Below, one piece after another: positions 54,500 through 64,000 of a stretch of 64,000 bases of DNA. The notes under the pieces are model-generated. The model was not told where the DNA came from and did no database searches. It was given only the letters and a program-made list of their open reading frames with translations. The DNA lies in contig NW_020825361.1 in assembly GCF_003286085.1 (NCBI RefSeq), forward strand, positions 186,001 through 250,000, written 5' to 3'. The translations under genes were made by a program, and so were the position numbers. The stretch comes from Drosophila persimilis. Its lineage: Eukaryota; Arthropoda; Insecta; Diptera; Drosophilidae. Every line of letters begins with the position of its first letter. The stretch's first letter is position 1.

Positions 54500-54860
54500 A
54501 GACACATTATGGACTCACCCTCTTGTCCAATGCACCACTGCAGAAATCGTGTAGAAATGCAATTTAGAACCATGTCCCAGGCAACATCGAATACTAATTC
54601 GTGATCAGCATCGAATTTTTGATCGTTTGCCATTAAAATCTAATTTTTTTCAAAAGTGTAGGGAAAAAAAGGCATGTCAAAAAATGGATAGCGGAAGTTT
54701 TTCACACTGGCGCTTCCATGGTGCTTATATGAAAAAAAAAAACGGAAAAAAATGTTTGAAACATACACATTTCCCCTCTAGGTGTCGTTTTTGGCAATTA
54801 CATAAAAGTGTAATTTGTAGGTAGCAAATGTGTACTTGGCATGTAGTTACCATGTAGAGA
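54500..54860. repeat. Dispersed repeat copy upstream of Mcm3
   Basis: Inverted relative to 37.90-38.16 kb; it shares AGAAATCGTGTAGAAATGC, CCATGTCCCAGG, TCGAATACTAATTCGTGATC, TGGCGCTTCCATGG and ACATTTCCCCT. Its right end (TAGCAAATGTGTACTTGGCA) is also found at 61.38-61.43 kb. It ends directly before the Mcm3 promoter module. Confidence 0.7.
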
Positions 54861-54873
54861 AATCAACACTTAT

Positions 54874-54943
54874 GGTATATTTTTAAAATGAGACGGTATA
54901 TTTCGGTATATTTCTGAGGTTTCTGAGACCGCGGTCACACTAC
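54874..54943 (+). promoter_or_regulatory. Mcm3: Mcm3 promoter: motif 6 copies plus motif 1
   Basis: Three GGTATATTT copies at 54874-54917 are followed by GCGGTCACACTAC at 54931-54943, a perfect match to the M1BP motif. The first about 45 nt are nearly identical to the Trf4-1 module, including the spacer TTTAAAATGAGAC. Confidence 0.8.
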
Positions 54944-54950
54944 ACACTAC

Positions 54951-54963
54951 TTCCCGCCAAAAA
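54951..54963 (+). promoter_or_regulatory. Mcm3: E2F/DP site of Mcm3
   Basis: TTCCCGCCAAAAA lies about 130 nt upstream of the ATG and just downstream of motif 1, overlapping the probable start region. E2F control is expected for MCM genes, which are induced at the G1/S transition. Confidence 0.7.
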
Positions 54964-55087
54964 GTTTGCAAACAGCGCATTTGGCACCAAAAGTTGTGTT
55001 TGTTTTCAATCGTCTCGCCGAGAGTAAGGAGAATTTGGTGTTTGATTGCTGATCGATCGAGAGTTGAAGTCCAAGTGAAACAGAACA

Positions 55088-57644
55088 ATGTCCCACGATA
55101 GTGAGCAGTTTATTAGGGACATACAGCGCGAGTATTTGGACTTTCTGGACGATGAAGAGGACCAGGGAATCTATTCCGGCCATGTGAAGGACATGATTGC
55201 CGAAAAAAGCAAGCGTCTTGTGGTGAACATCAACGATCTGAAGCGCAAGAATCCGCAGCGAGCCATGGGCCTGCTTAGTAACGCATCCGACGAGCAGCTG
55301 GCCTTCGGTCGTGCCCTCAAGGAGTACGCCTCCACGGTGGACCCCAGCTATGCCAAGCTGCACGAAGACTTCTTTGTGGGCTTCGAGGGCTGCTTTGGCA
55401 ATCGGCATGTGACGCCGCGCTCCCTCACCTCCATTTACCTGGGTAACATGGTCTGCGTGGAGGGCATAGTCACAAAGGTCTCCCTGATCCGGCCCAAGGT
55501 GGTGCGCAGCGTCCACTACTGTCCCACGACGCGCAAAGTGCTGGAGCGCAAGTACACAGACCTCACCTCCTTCGAGGCCGTGCCCTCGGGCGCCGCCTAT
55601 CCCACCAAGGACGACGATGGCAATCTCCTCGAGACAGAGTTCGGACTGTCCGTCTACAAGGACCACCAGACGCTCACCATACAGGAGATGCCCGAGAAGG
55701 CGCCGGCCGGTCAGCTACCCCGCTCCGTTGACATTGTCTGCGACGATGATCTCGTAGATCGCTGCAAGCCCGGCGACCGAGTCCAGATCGTGGGCAGCTA
55801 TCGCTGTCTGCCAAGCAAGCGCGGCGGCTACACATCGGGCACCTTCCGCACGGTGCTGCTGGCCAACAACATCTCGCTGCTGAGCAAGGAGAACAACCTG
55901 GACATCTCGCGCGAAGACATTATGGTCTGCAAGAAGCTGGCCAAGAACAACGACATTTTCGAGCTGCTTAGCAAGAGTCTGGCCCCCTCGATCCACGGCC
56001 ATGTCTATGTGAAGAAGGCGATTCTCTGCCTCCTGCTCGGGGGCGTGGAGAAGCTCCTGCCCAACGGCACCAGGCTGCGTGGCGACATTAATGTGCTGCT
56101 CATCGGCGATCCCTCGGTGGCCAAGTCTCAGCTGCTCCGCTATGTGCTCAATACGGCACCGCGTGCCATACCCACCACTGGACGTGGCTCCAGTGGCGTG
56201 GGTCTGACGGCGGCCGTTACCACCGATCAGGAGACGGGCGAGCGTCGCCTAGAGGCTGGCGCCATGGTCCTGGCCGATCGCGGTGTCGTCTGCATCGATG
56301 AGTTCGACAAGATGAGCGACATCGATCGCACGGCCATACACGAAGTGATGGAACAGGGTCGCGTCACCATCTCCAAGGCGGGCATCCATGCCTCCCTCAA
56401 CGCCCGCTGCTCTGTCCTGGCAGCTGCCAATCCCGTGTACGGAAGGGTAAGAATATTCTGGCCCTACTCCATCCACCGTCTACCATTTTGTATAATCGAT
56501 CCCCCCTACTCTCTTTTTGCAGTACGATCAGTATAAGACACCCATGGAAAATATTGGGCTGCAGGATTCGCTGCTGTCGCGTTTCGATCTGCTCTTCGTG
56601 ATGCTGGACGTGATCGACAGCGATGTGGACCAACTGATCTCCGACCATGTGGTGCGCATGCATCGCTATCGCAATCCCAAAGAGGCCGACGGCGAACCCC
56701 TTTCCATGGGCAGCTCCTATGCGGACTCGCTCGCCTTTGTCTCCAGCAACGAGGAGAAAAAGGACACCGAGGTCTATGAGAAATACGACGCCCTGCTGCA
56801 TGGCAAGTCGCGCCAGCGCCAGGAGAAGATCCTCTCCGTGGAGTTCATGCGCAAGTACATCCATGTGGCCAAGTGCATGAAGCCGAAGCTGAGCGAGCAG
56901 GCATGCGAGGCCATTGCCAATGAGTACTCGCGCCTCCGCTCCCAGGAGGCCGTTGACAGCGATGTGGCACGCACCCAACCCATCACGGCCCGTACTTTGG
57001 AGACGCTGATTCGTCTGTCCACGGCCCATGCACGCGCCCGCATGTCCAAGACTGTGACCATGGACGATGCCCTGTCGGCGATTGAACTGGTGCAGTTTGC
57101 CTACTTCAAGAAGGTCCTGGAGAAAGAGCGCGGCAACAAGCGTCGCCGCTATAGCGGCGCCTCCGATGATGGAGACGATGTCGCCAGGGAACGTTCGCCC
57201 ACGCGTCGCAGCAAGCGCACCCGCACCGAGGCCGACCCCCATGCTGTGGTCGATAGCGACGAGGAGGATATCGAGACACCACAGCCGGATGCCGGCGATC
57301 TGACGCGTCGTGAGACCCGTCGCTCTCTACCAGCCGTACGCAGCGGTGAAACCAGCAGCAGCACCACTAACGCCAGCCAGTTGGCCAGCAGTGAGGAGCA
57401 GTCGGTCGGCGCCACGCCCACGCCGGCTAACATCAGCGATGCCCGTCTAGGGGCCTTCAAGAACGGCCTGCAGCGTCTGTTCCGCGAGGCACGCGAGCAG
57501 AGCCTGCCCCTCGGCCGCATCACAACGGCCATCAATGAGAACAACGCGGAGCCATTTGCCAGCGGCGAGATCGAGGCCGCTATCCACCGCATGACCGACG
57601 ACAACCAGATCATGGTGGCCGACGAAATTGTCTTTCTTATCTAA
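55088..57644 (+). CDS. Mcm3: Mcm3, subunit of the MCM2-7 replicative helicase, 826 aa, two exons
   Basis: Exons 55088-56446 and 56523-57644, joined in phase 0 by a 76-nt intron. Mcm3 is part of the hexameric helicase loaded at origins in G1 and activated in S phase. The N-terminal domain (about 1-270) includes the OB fold, with [30 protein letters not shown]. The AAA+ core (about 290-500) has Walker [12 protein letters not shown], Walker [10 protein letters not shown] and the Arg finger in LLSRFDLLF. The region from about 650 is charged and Ser-rich ([23 protein letters not shown]) and contains basic nuclear-localisation-like clusters. A C-terminal winged-helix-like segment ends EIVFLI. Length is usual for the family. 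An AATAAA at 57780 ends the transcript. The long minus-strand frames across it are shadows. Confidence 0.97.
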
Positions 57645-57779
57645 AAACAAAAAACCATTCCATCGCTCCGAAATCCGCCCTCATCCCTTGACGTTTCCTC
57701 GTTTTTTATTCAACCACACATAATCCTCATGAATATTGGTTAAGTTATATTTTTTGTTTTCTGTGTAATTTATATGATA

Positions 57780-57785
57780 ATAAAA
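57780..57785 (+). terminator. Mcm3: Polyadenylation signal of Mcm3
   Basis: AATAAA in TGATAATAAAATC, 136 nt after the stop codon. Confidence 0.7.
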
Positions 57786-57948
57786 TCTTGGAACCACTCA
57801 TTGCCCCATGGCCCGCTAGTCTGGAAGGAGGTCCTCTGCCCCAATAAATGCCTGGCTATGGCTGGGAAATCGATCGCTTTTAACGACGAAAGAAAAGCAG
57901 AACAAATTCAAAACCAAGCAACGAGTGGGACCGCTCTGAGTCGCAGCC

Positions 57949-58183
57949 ATGGCCGCCGATCTGGACGGGCAGCACGATTGCCTCTGGAACACGTGCCTGG
58001 CCGAGTACCAGAACGTGGAGATGAAGCAGCCACCCGACTGCCGCTTTTGTCCGCAGCAAGATCAGTGTCATGCACAAGCTTCAGTTGATCGAGTATCAGA
58101 TGTGTCTTGGCGTCGATAAGGAGTACTCCCGTCGGCCCTCCCGCCCGAATGCAGCCCCTGAGGAGCACAGGGCACAAAAATAA
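57949..58183 (+). pseudogene. Short ORF interrupted by a frameshift; unknown product
   Basis: An ATG with a good context (GCAGCCATGG) opens 37 codons with coding character (MAADLDGQHDCLWNTCLAEY ... DCRFCPQQ). It then runs into a different frame whose continuation (ISVMHKLQLIEYQMCLGVD ... HRAQK, stop at 58183) is equally gene-like. One extra base near 58058-58060, or two missing, would separate them. I see no intron that repairs it. It may be a small Cys-containing protein gene with a true or assembly frameshift, or a decaying pseudogene. I do not recognise the family. It lies in the same orientation as Mcm3, about 160 bp beyond its poly(A) signal. Confidence 0.4.
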
Positions 58184-58475
58184 TGTTTGGAAAAGCCAAC
58201 GTGGGAATATAATAGTTCGACCTCTACATATCATATCAGAAATCATTAGAGGAGAGCCGTAATTAATTATTTCTGCTGGAAAGGGCTCGTTTCGTTCTCC
58301 GATTTGGCATGTAACGCGAAACCAACTGGTAGACGCTTATCAGCAAACAAATTGGCACACTCTTTTCTTTGTCGCTGTGTAAACGAGGGACTCTTGTGTC
58401 TTGCTTTTCGATTATTGATGTCCTTGAATATGTAACATATAACGATTATAAGCGATTTGTGAATTCAGTTTGAGG
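58184..58475. other. Short gap before the DENND6 3' end
   Basis: Nothing coding is seen. It lies between the broken ORF and the convergent DENND6 transcript. Confidence 0.4.
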
Positions 58476-58481
58476 TTTATT
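58476..58481 (-). terminator. DENND6: Polyadenylation signal of DENND6
   Basis: AATAAA on the minus strand, about 300 nt past the stop codon at 58779. Confidence 0.6.
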
Positions 58482-58778
58482 TTACACTTAAAACAGACAC
58501 GGATATAGCAATAATAGATCAAATCCGATTCTAGACAGTTAAAACGTATATACAACTATGAAGAGGCGTCGCTCAGTACCTACCCCAAGCCCCTGCCGAA
58601 AGGAGACCCAACTGATGGACTCCATCTAATGGATTACAACACACAACATCACACGCGCCACACACACACACACACGCAGGCAGGCAGGCACTCACTCGCA
58701 TACAATTAATGAAGAGGGATTGAGGGGTAGTGTATAGTAGGAAGCGCCATTGATTTAGCTAAGGATCTGCAGGAACGA

Positions 58779-60873
58779 TCAAAGATTCACCACATTCTTG
58801 AGATCGGGCGGCAGCAGACCCTTCATGCACTCGATCTGCGCCTGGATCTGCTGCTGTGTGCTCATCCGATGGCTGGCATTGCTGCTGTTGTGGGCGCTGA
58901 GCCAGGCGAGACCCTCCAGGCCCTGCGACTTGTCGCTGTAGAGATTCAGTTTCTGCTTGAGCTTGAGTATCATATCGATGATCTCCACCTCCTGCTTGTC
59001 GTGGGCCCAGTGCTCCAGATTCGCCTCGGAGAGGGCCTGCAGCTGTAGATCCTGGAGGGTGAGCTGAAGCTCGCGATGCCGCGACTCGTACCATCCGCGG
59101 AAGTTGGGCGAGCGAAAGAAGCGCCTGTACAGGCCCTTCCAGTCGCCCTTGAGGGGCGACGTTAGCTGCGGCCCGGCCGTCTCCAGAGTGGCCAGGAAGT
59201 CGTCCAGCTTGAAGCTGCTCGCATTGGGCGCCGACTTAAACGGACTGATGTCCTTCTGCAGCGGCATCAGCGAGGCCATGTATCGCTCCAGCGGTATCAT
59301 GAAGCTCTGCGTCAGCTCCAGCAAATGTCGCCGAATCAGCGCCGTCTGCACATGCTCTGGCCGCTTGGTCTTTAGCCCCAGAAGCACCTTCTTGATCAGC
59401 GCCTTGTCCTTTTTCAGATACGGCTTGTACTTGGTGTGCAGCCCCGACGCCGAGCTCCCATCCGTTCCATTGGAGCTGCCGCCGCCATTCAGAGCCGGAG
59501 TGGTCTTCATTGATGATCTGCTGGCCAGGTGGTCGGCAGAGGAGCCACTGGAGAAGGAGGTGGCATTGCGGTGTGAGCCCATCTTCTGGCCCATCAGCAG
59601 TTGCTGCTGCTGCTGCATGTTCTTCTGTGCAATACAAAAGCGAAAGAGAGCCAAATATAGAGGCAGATAAGTGCATATGTAGATAGAGGAAGCTATAGCG
59701 CCTATAGCTTACCTGGTTGTCCACCAGTCTGAGCATGTGCGGCCAATCCTTGAGCAGCTTGATAAAGAACGGATTCGTGACGCCCAGAATGCAAGCGGGC
59801 AATCCCGCTTTGCTGGAACACTCCTGGGTGAACTCCCGGAATTCGCTGTCGTGAATGGTGAAGTAGGGCCGCGCCTCGGCGCAGTATTCCAGCGGTGCGA
59901 TGAGCGCCACCAGCGCTTGGACCATGTGCGAGCAGTCGGCTGGAGAGGTGGCCACCACCACAATGGGCTCGGCGGTGATGACTAGTTCCCAGAGCGTGTA
60001 CAGCTGCTCCATCACAAAGCTGAGGGAGCGGAAGAGTTCGATTTCGTTGACCGACGCCAGCACCTTGCTGCTGGCCAGTGTCTGCGGGTCAGACAGCTCG
60101 TTGGATGAGGATGAGGAGGATTCGGTGGGTGATTTGCGACTGCTGGTCGCACGCGGAATGCAAATCTGATAGTTGCACCCGAGCAGTGGCAGGTGGAGTG
60201 TCTGGCCCACGCGCAGTCCGGGCCAGTGGCTGTTGATCTGCTCGCAGGCCTGCCGTAGGACGTCGGTGCCCTCGTCAAAGTATTTGGGCGCCAGCTGCGC
60301 CAGTATATCGTAGTAGAGATTGAAGAAGGGCAGGCGTGTGATAATGATGAAGCTCTTCTGGAAGTAGCCGCGCGGCAGGTTCGCATCACGCTTTTGGCGG
60401 AAGTAGACGAAGCCCCAGTAGTGGGAGCTATCCTGGCGCAGGGCCGGGGCACAGTCTCCATTGTAGGTGGGCAGGGGCTTCTGTTGGTGCTGTTGCTGCT
60501 GCTTGGAGATGGCACGCAGACGCATGTGGAACTTGGTGTCGCCCATGCAGCCCGAGTTGGAGTCGGGGAAAGCCATGTAGCAAATGTTGCTCACCTCCTG
60601 GTCGCTGGGCATGAACTCTGGTGGATAGACATACTCCAGGGCCTGGCCCAGGTTGAGGTCGAAGGTGACCACACAGAAGCAGTGCATCCACTGCGAAAAG
60701 TGTATCCAGTCGTCGATATTAGCATTGGCATTGACATTGGAGGTCTCCGCCTCCGCATCGGCCAGCGTCTCGTTCAGTTTTCTTGGCGGAATTGCGGCCG
60801 CCTTGGCTGGCAGTGGGGCTGGAGCAGCGCCACCAGACTGTGGCTTCTCTTTCGGCCTGGCATTAACGTCCAT
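58779..60873 (-). CDS. DENND6: DENND6 (FAM116) family Rab GEF, 668 aa, two exons
   Basis: Exons 59713-60873 and 58779-59624 (minus strand), joined in phase 0 by an 88-nt intron at VDNQ|KNMQQ. The N-terminus is a Pro/Ala-rich leader, then a longin-type u-DENN start (WMHCFCVVTFDLNLGQALEYVYP), a central DENN core (YWGFVYFRQKRD, PYFTIHDSEF, GVTNPFFIKLLKDWPH) and a C-terminal helical d-DENN part (KPYLKKDKALIKKVLLGLKTKRPEHVQ, FMIPLERYMASLMPLQ). DENND6 proteins activate Rab14 in endocytic recycling in mammals; the fly substrate is inferred. The ATG at 60873 is the first true ATG, since the frame upstream begins at TTG. The gene is divergent from XRCC1, 1.2 kb away, with repeats between. Confidence 0.9.
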
Positions 60874-61200
60874 TATTTTGTTGATAGGCAATTGTTGTTG
60901 GGTCGTTCATGAACGAACGAGCAAAAAAGAACTGCAGTGAACGAACTGAGTACGTTCGCTTAACCCATCATCTTCACTATCACAGAATGATAACTGTTGA
61001 CTGCTGGCCTTAAATATTTTGTTGCTATTAATTAAAATTGCATGCACTTTCACTTGTTATTTATTTGTTTTTAATTGCCACTTTCTCCTGGCGTTGCCAC
61101 TACGACGCAGGAACATCGAAAAACATCGAAAACATCTGCTTGCAACTGTTCGATCGATTGGCGGTAATAAGTGTCGTCTTGTTTTGGGCGAATATATTTA
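60874..61200. other. 5' flank of DENND6
   Basis: The untranslated leader and promoter of DENND6 must lie here. No TATA box or clear motif 1 in the minus orientation was found. Confidence 0.4.
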
Positions 61201-61260
61201 GTATATTTTTAAAATTAGACGGTATAATTCTGAGGATCAGACGCTCATAGTGCCACGAAA
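61201..61260 (+). promoter_or_regulatory. Third copy of the motif 6 module, motif 1 degraded
   Basis: GTATATTTTTAAAATTAGACGGTATAATTCTGAGG is the same array as at 40.52 and 54.87 kb (given here only as landmarks GTATATTTTT at 61201 and GACGGTATAA at 61218). The motif 1 position holds only CATAGTGCCACG. It faces right, towards XRCC1, which starts 900 bp downstream. Confidence 0.5.
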
Positions 61261-61379
61261 AAATGAGTCGTAATTTTAATCGGGCTATAGAAACAGGCAA
61301 AAACAGCCAAGGAAAATTGCAAGGTTCGTACGAACTTCGCTTGTCCATACCCTCTTTTTCCTTCCATTATGTAGGAAAT

Positions 61380-62065
61380 GTGTAGGAACGTGTAGCAAAT
61401 ATGTACTTACCGTGTAGTTCTTTTCCCGACGCCGTAAATTATTACTCAGATTTTATTCGCGCCCAAAAAACAATTTCGATTTCATCAAGTTTCATATAAG
61501 ACTATTATACACAGGTACGGTAATTCAATAAAAGCAAGTATTTAAAATAAACTAGTCAAGTAGAAAAGAGGTTTATTAATTGGACAAAAATTATGTGGGC
61601 AGGGCTGAGAGACCTATCTATCTAGTAATATTCTAGGGAATATCAAATCAAGGAAAATGGTTTCCAATCCCTGACGGAGAATGATTTAACCCATTGTAAG
61701 CCAAGAGGGTATTTTAATTTTCCACCGAAAATAATGAAAATGTAATCATTTTAGCGCAGTTCAGGTGAAAGATATCGTGGTTGTTTTTAAGTCCAGAGGA
61801 AAGATGGCAGGGATCTAGAAGAAAAATGTACACTTGATAATATTTTCCGCTATGTACCTCAAGTAGTTGAACTATTTAAATATAGGGGGCTTAAGTGGGA
61901 AAAGTTTGTTTGTTCATCATATAAGACGCTACATTGTTGTTGAGGAGCCAAAATTGAGCCAAAAATAATCCAAGCAATCGCCGTAGCAGGAAAACAAGAC
62001 AAGTATTTAAAACAAACCGGTCAAGTAGAAAATTGATTGATTAATCGGATATAATCGGGCGTCTC
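61380..62065. repeat. Dispersed repeat block between DENND6 and XRCC1
   Basis: The first part (GTGTAGCAAATATGTACTTA) matches the 54.8-kb copy. From about 61530 on it matches 39.97-40.50 kb block by block: AATTATGTGGGCAGGGCTGA, CCCTGACGGAGAATG, TTTTAGCGCAGTTCAGGTGA, TTTAAATATAGGGGGC, then a final partial unit reaching 62060. Noncoding. Confidence 0.8.
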
Positions 62066-62102
62066 GTTTAGCGCGAATCGGTCCCAGAAAAAACATTGCG
62101 AA

Positions 62103-64000
62103 ATGCCGATCGCGATTTTGAAATCCGTGCGAGAAGTCAGCAGCGAGGATCCGGTAAGATGTCATGACGAAATCCCCTCTCCGCTAGCTAAATCACATGT
62201 TGCTATATCCTACAGGTGCATGTGGCCGAGAATCTGCTGAAGGAAAACGCCGGCAAGAAATGGAAGACGCAAGCGGTCGGCGAGAAGTCCGCCTATGTGA
62301 TACTGGAGTTTGCCGATCCGCAGCAGGTCACCGGCATCGACCTTGGCAATGAGCACGCCGCCTTCATTGAGGTACTCGTCAGCCGGACGGGCTGCAAGGC
62401 GGACGACTTCAAGGAACTTCTTCTCTCCAGCTCCTTCATGACACCCATCGAGAGCAAGAACTCCAGCAACCAAAATCGTGTTCGCTGTTTCGGCAGCTCA
62501 GCCCTTGACTCCACCGCACTGCCCGAGAAATGGAAGCTTTTGAAAATCGTCTGCACTCAGCCATTCAACAAGCACGTGCAGTACGGTCTGTCCTTCGTCA
62601 AGGTTCACGTGACGGCCCAAGCGGCTGCTACAAGTACCACAGCAGCTGCGTACAAAGCCAAATCGCTGTTACCCGAGCGGATAATGCAATTCGGGGCATT
62701 CAAAATGCGCGAGGAATCGCCAGACTCCGATACAGACACACCATTAATGCGCTTCAAGCGCTGGAAGGAGTCTCAGGGGTCAGCTGCTCCGGCCAGCACA
62801 GCAGCCGCCATTCGAGACGCCCCTGCAGTGATGCGACGGCTGAGCAACACAAAACCATCGAGTCTTTCAGTGTCGCCGGCTCCCTCACCAGCACCAGCGC
62901 TAGTGTCGGCTTCAGCTTCACGTTCTGCCTCTCCTACTGGCGATGGTAAGACGGATGCAAAGCCTCTGGATCGGAATCGGGCTTCACTTTTATTCGGAGA
63001 TGACGACGATGACGATAATGCCGATGATAGGAATCCGAGGAAGCAGCGCTGGAGCAAGCACCTTGAGGCCGACAAGGACAGGCGACGCGTGGAGCAGGAG
63101 AAGCAGGAGAATGAGCGGAAGAAAGACAAATCCAAGCGTCATTCCATAGACAAGGCGCCACCAAAAGTGGACAGCCCCAAGCCCAAGGATATTCCCAAGG
63201 AGAGATCAAGGGAGAGCCACAAGCCAAGGGAGAGCGAGAACCCAAGGGAGAGCCACAAGTCCAGGGATAGGGATAGCGACAGATCAAAGGAGAGTCCCAG
63301 ACCGTCGGCTCATAAGCGCCACTCATCGCCCACTCGAGGCGCTGCCACGCCAGCCAAAAAGTTGAAGATAAAAGAAAGCACCATCCAGTATCGACCCTTT
63401 AATCAACTGCTGCGCGGCGTGGTCCTGGTCATCAGCGGGATACAGGCAAGACACGGTCATACACAGAAGTATACAATCAGTCGCATAACTAAGACCCTAT
63501 TTTCCGTATAGAATCCCGATCGCGCGGACCTTCGCTCAAAGGCAACGGCCATGGGGGCCAGGTACAAGGCAGACTGGGAGTCCGGATGCACTCATCTGAT
63601 GTTAGTCTCATCTTCTACATACGTAGCCGTTCTGCCTTTAATTGTGGCTTTCATTCCTTGCAGATGCGCCTTTAAGAACACTCCCAAATATAGGGAGGTC
63701 AAAGGAAAGGGCAAGATCGTGACCCGCAGCTGGATCGAGAAGTGTCATGCACATAAGAAGTACTTGCCCTGGCGTCGATATGCCTTGGACACAGACGAAG
63801 TGGGCCGGCCAGAGAGCGATGAGGAGCTGCACGACGAATCACTGAAGCCAAAAGCCCGGCCAGAGCCGCAGCTGTCTGGCGATGTCGAAATGTCTGTTCC
63901 CGTGGTGGTGGAAATAGATGATGCAGATCATAACCAGGAGAAGAATACCAATGTCACCCACAATATCTCTTCCGGTATCGACACTGAAGATGAACTGGAG
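62103..64000 (+). CDS. XRCC1: XRCC1, single-strand break repair scaffold (partial, runs off the right edge)
   Basis: Exons 62103-62153, 62216-63445, 63512-63600 and 63664-64000+, all in frame. XRCC1 scaffolds DNA ligase III, polymerase beta and PARP products at single-strand breaks. The XRCC1 N-terminal domain covers about residues 1-155 (MPIAILKSVREVSSEDP, KTQAVGEKSAYVILEF, ...CTQPFNKHVQYGLSFVKVHV). A long Ser/Lys/Glu-rich linker with RES-type repeats (PRESHKSRDRDSDRSKESPR) carries phosphorylation and nuclear targeting signals. The BRCT domain begins about residue 415 (LLRGVVLVISGIQ|NPDRADLRSKATAMGARY ... CTHLICAFKNTPKYREVKGKGKIVTRSWIEKCH). The third intron has a GC donor (CAG|GCAAGA). The last residues before the window end are acidic. 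Confidence 0.93.

Noticed and set aside
54947-57242. Minus-strand frames of 239 and 281 codons over Mcm3
   Set aside because: Antisense shadows caused by high GC at third positions in Mcm3.

Overview
The window is Drosophila nuclear DNA. Evidence: short introns of about 60-90 nt with GTRAGT donors, A/C-rich transcript strands in untranslated regions, long CAG/Gln tracts, fly housekeeping promoter motifs (Ohler motifs 6 and 1), and full-length orthologues of fly genes. The recognised genes (mei-P26, Trf4-1, a spirit-like clip protease, Mcm3, XRCC1) are X-linked in D. melanogaster, so this is probably Muller element A. A DINE-1-like fragment with obscura-type sequence suggests the obscura group; that last step is from memory, not from a search.

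Layout. 1-4.2 kb: mostly noncoding, with one probable 5' coding exon of a minus-strand gene that leaves the window, and a Helitron-type (DINE-1-like) fragment. 4.3-7.4 kb: two divergently transcribed secreted DUF725-type genes, each with a TATA box. 7.9-33.4 kb (promoter possibly at 37.6 kb): mei-P26 on the minus strand, six coding exons, followed by about 20 kb of AT-rich, strand-asymmetric sequence best read as its very long 3'UTR. 37.8-40.5 kb: diverged dispersed and tandem repeats ending in a motif 6/motif 1 promoter. 40.6-49.5 kb: Trf4-1 (noncanonical poly(A) polymerase) on the plus strand, with a long A-rich 3'UTR. 49.5-50.0 kb: an inverted repeat with 110-nt arms and an open reading frame in its loop. 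51.4-53.9 kb: a C-type lectin and a clip-domain serine protease, both minus strand. 54.5-57.8 kb: Mcm3 with motif 6, motif 1 and an E2F-type site. 57.9-58.2 kb: a short broken ORF. 58.5-60.9 kb: a DENND6 gene, minus strand. 62.1 kb to the end: XRCC1, plus strand, truncated by the window edge.

Functions. Mcm3 (replication licensing), XRCC1 (single-strand break repair), Trf4-1 (nuclear RNA surveillance), DENND6 (Rab GEF) and mei-P26 (germline and neural translational control) are cellular regulators; the lectin, the protease and the DUF725 proteins are secreted. They do not form one pathway.

Most interesting: (1) a 164-codon in-frame open extension directly after the mei-P26 stop; (2) tandem TGA TGA inside a continuous Trf4-1 frame, removable as a 63-nt intron; (3) the inverted repeat at 49.5 kb, a candidate hairpin-RNA locus; (4) a promoter module recurring beside one dispersed repeat family at three places, and in reverse at a fourth.
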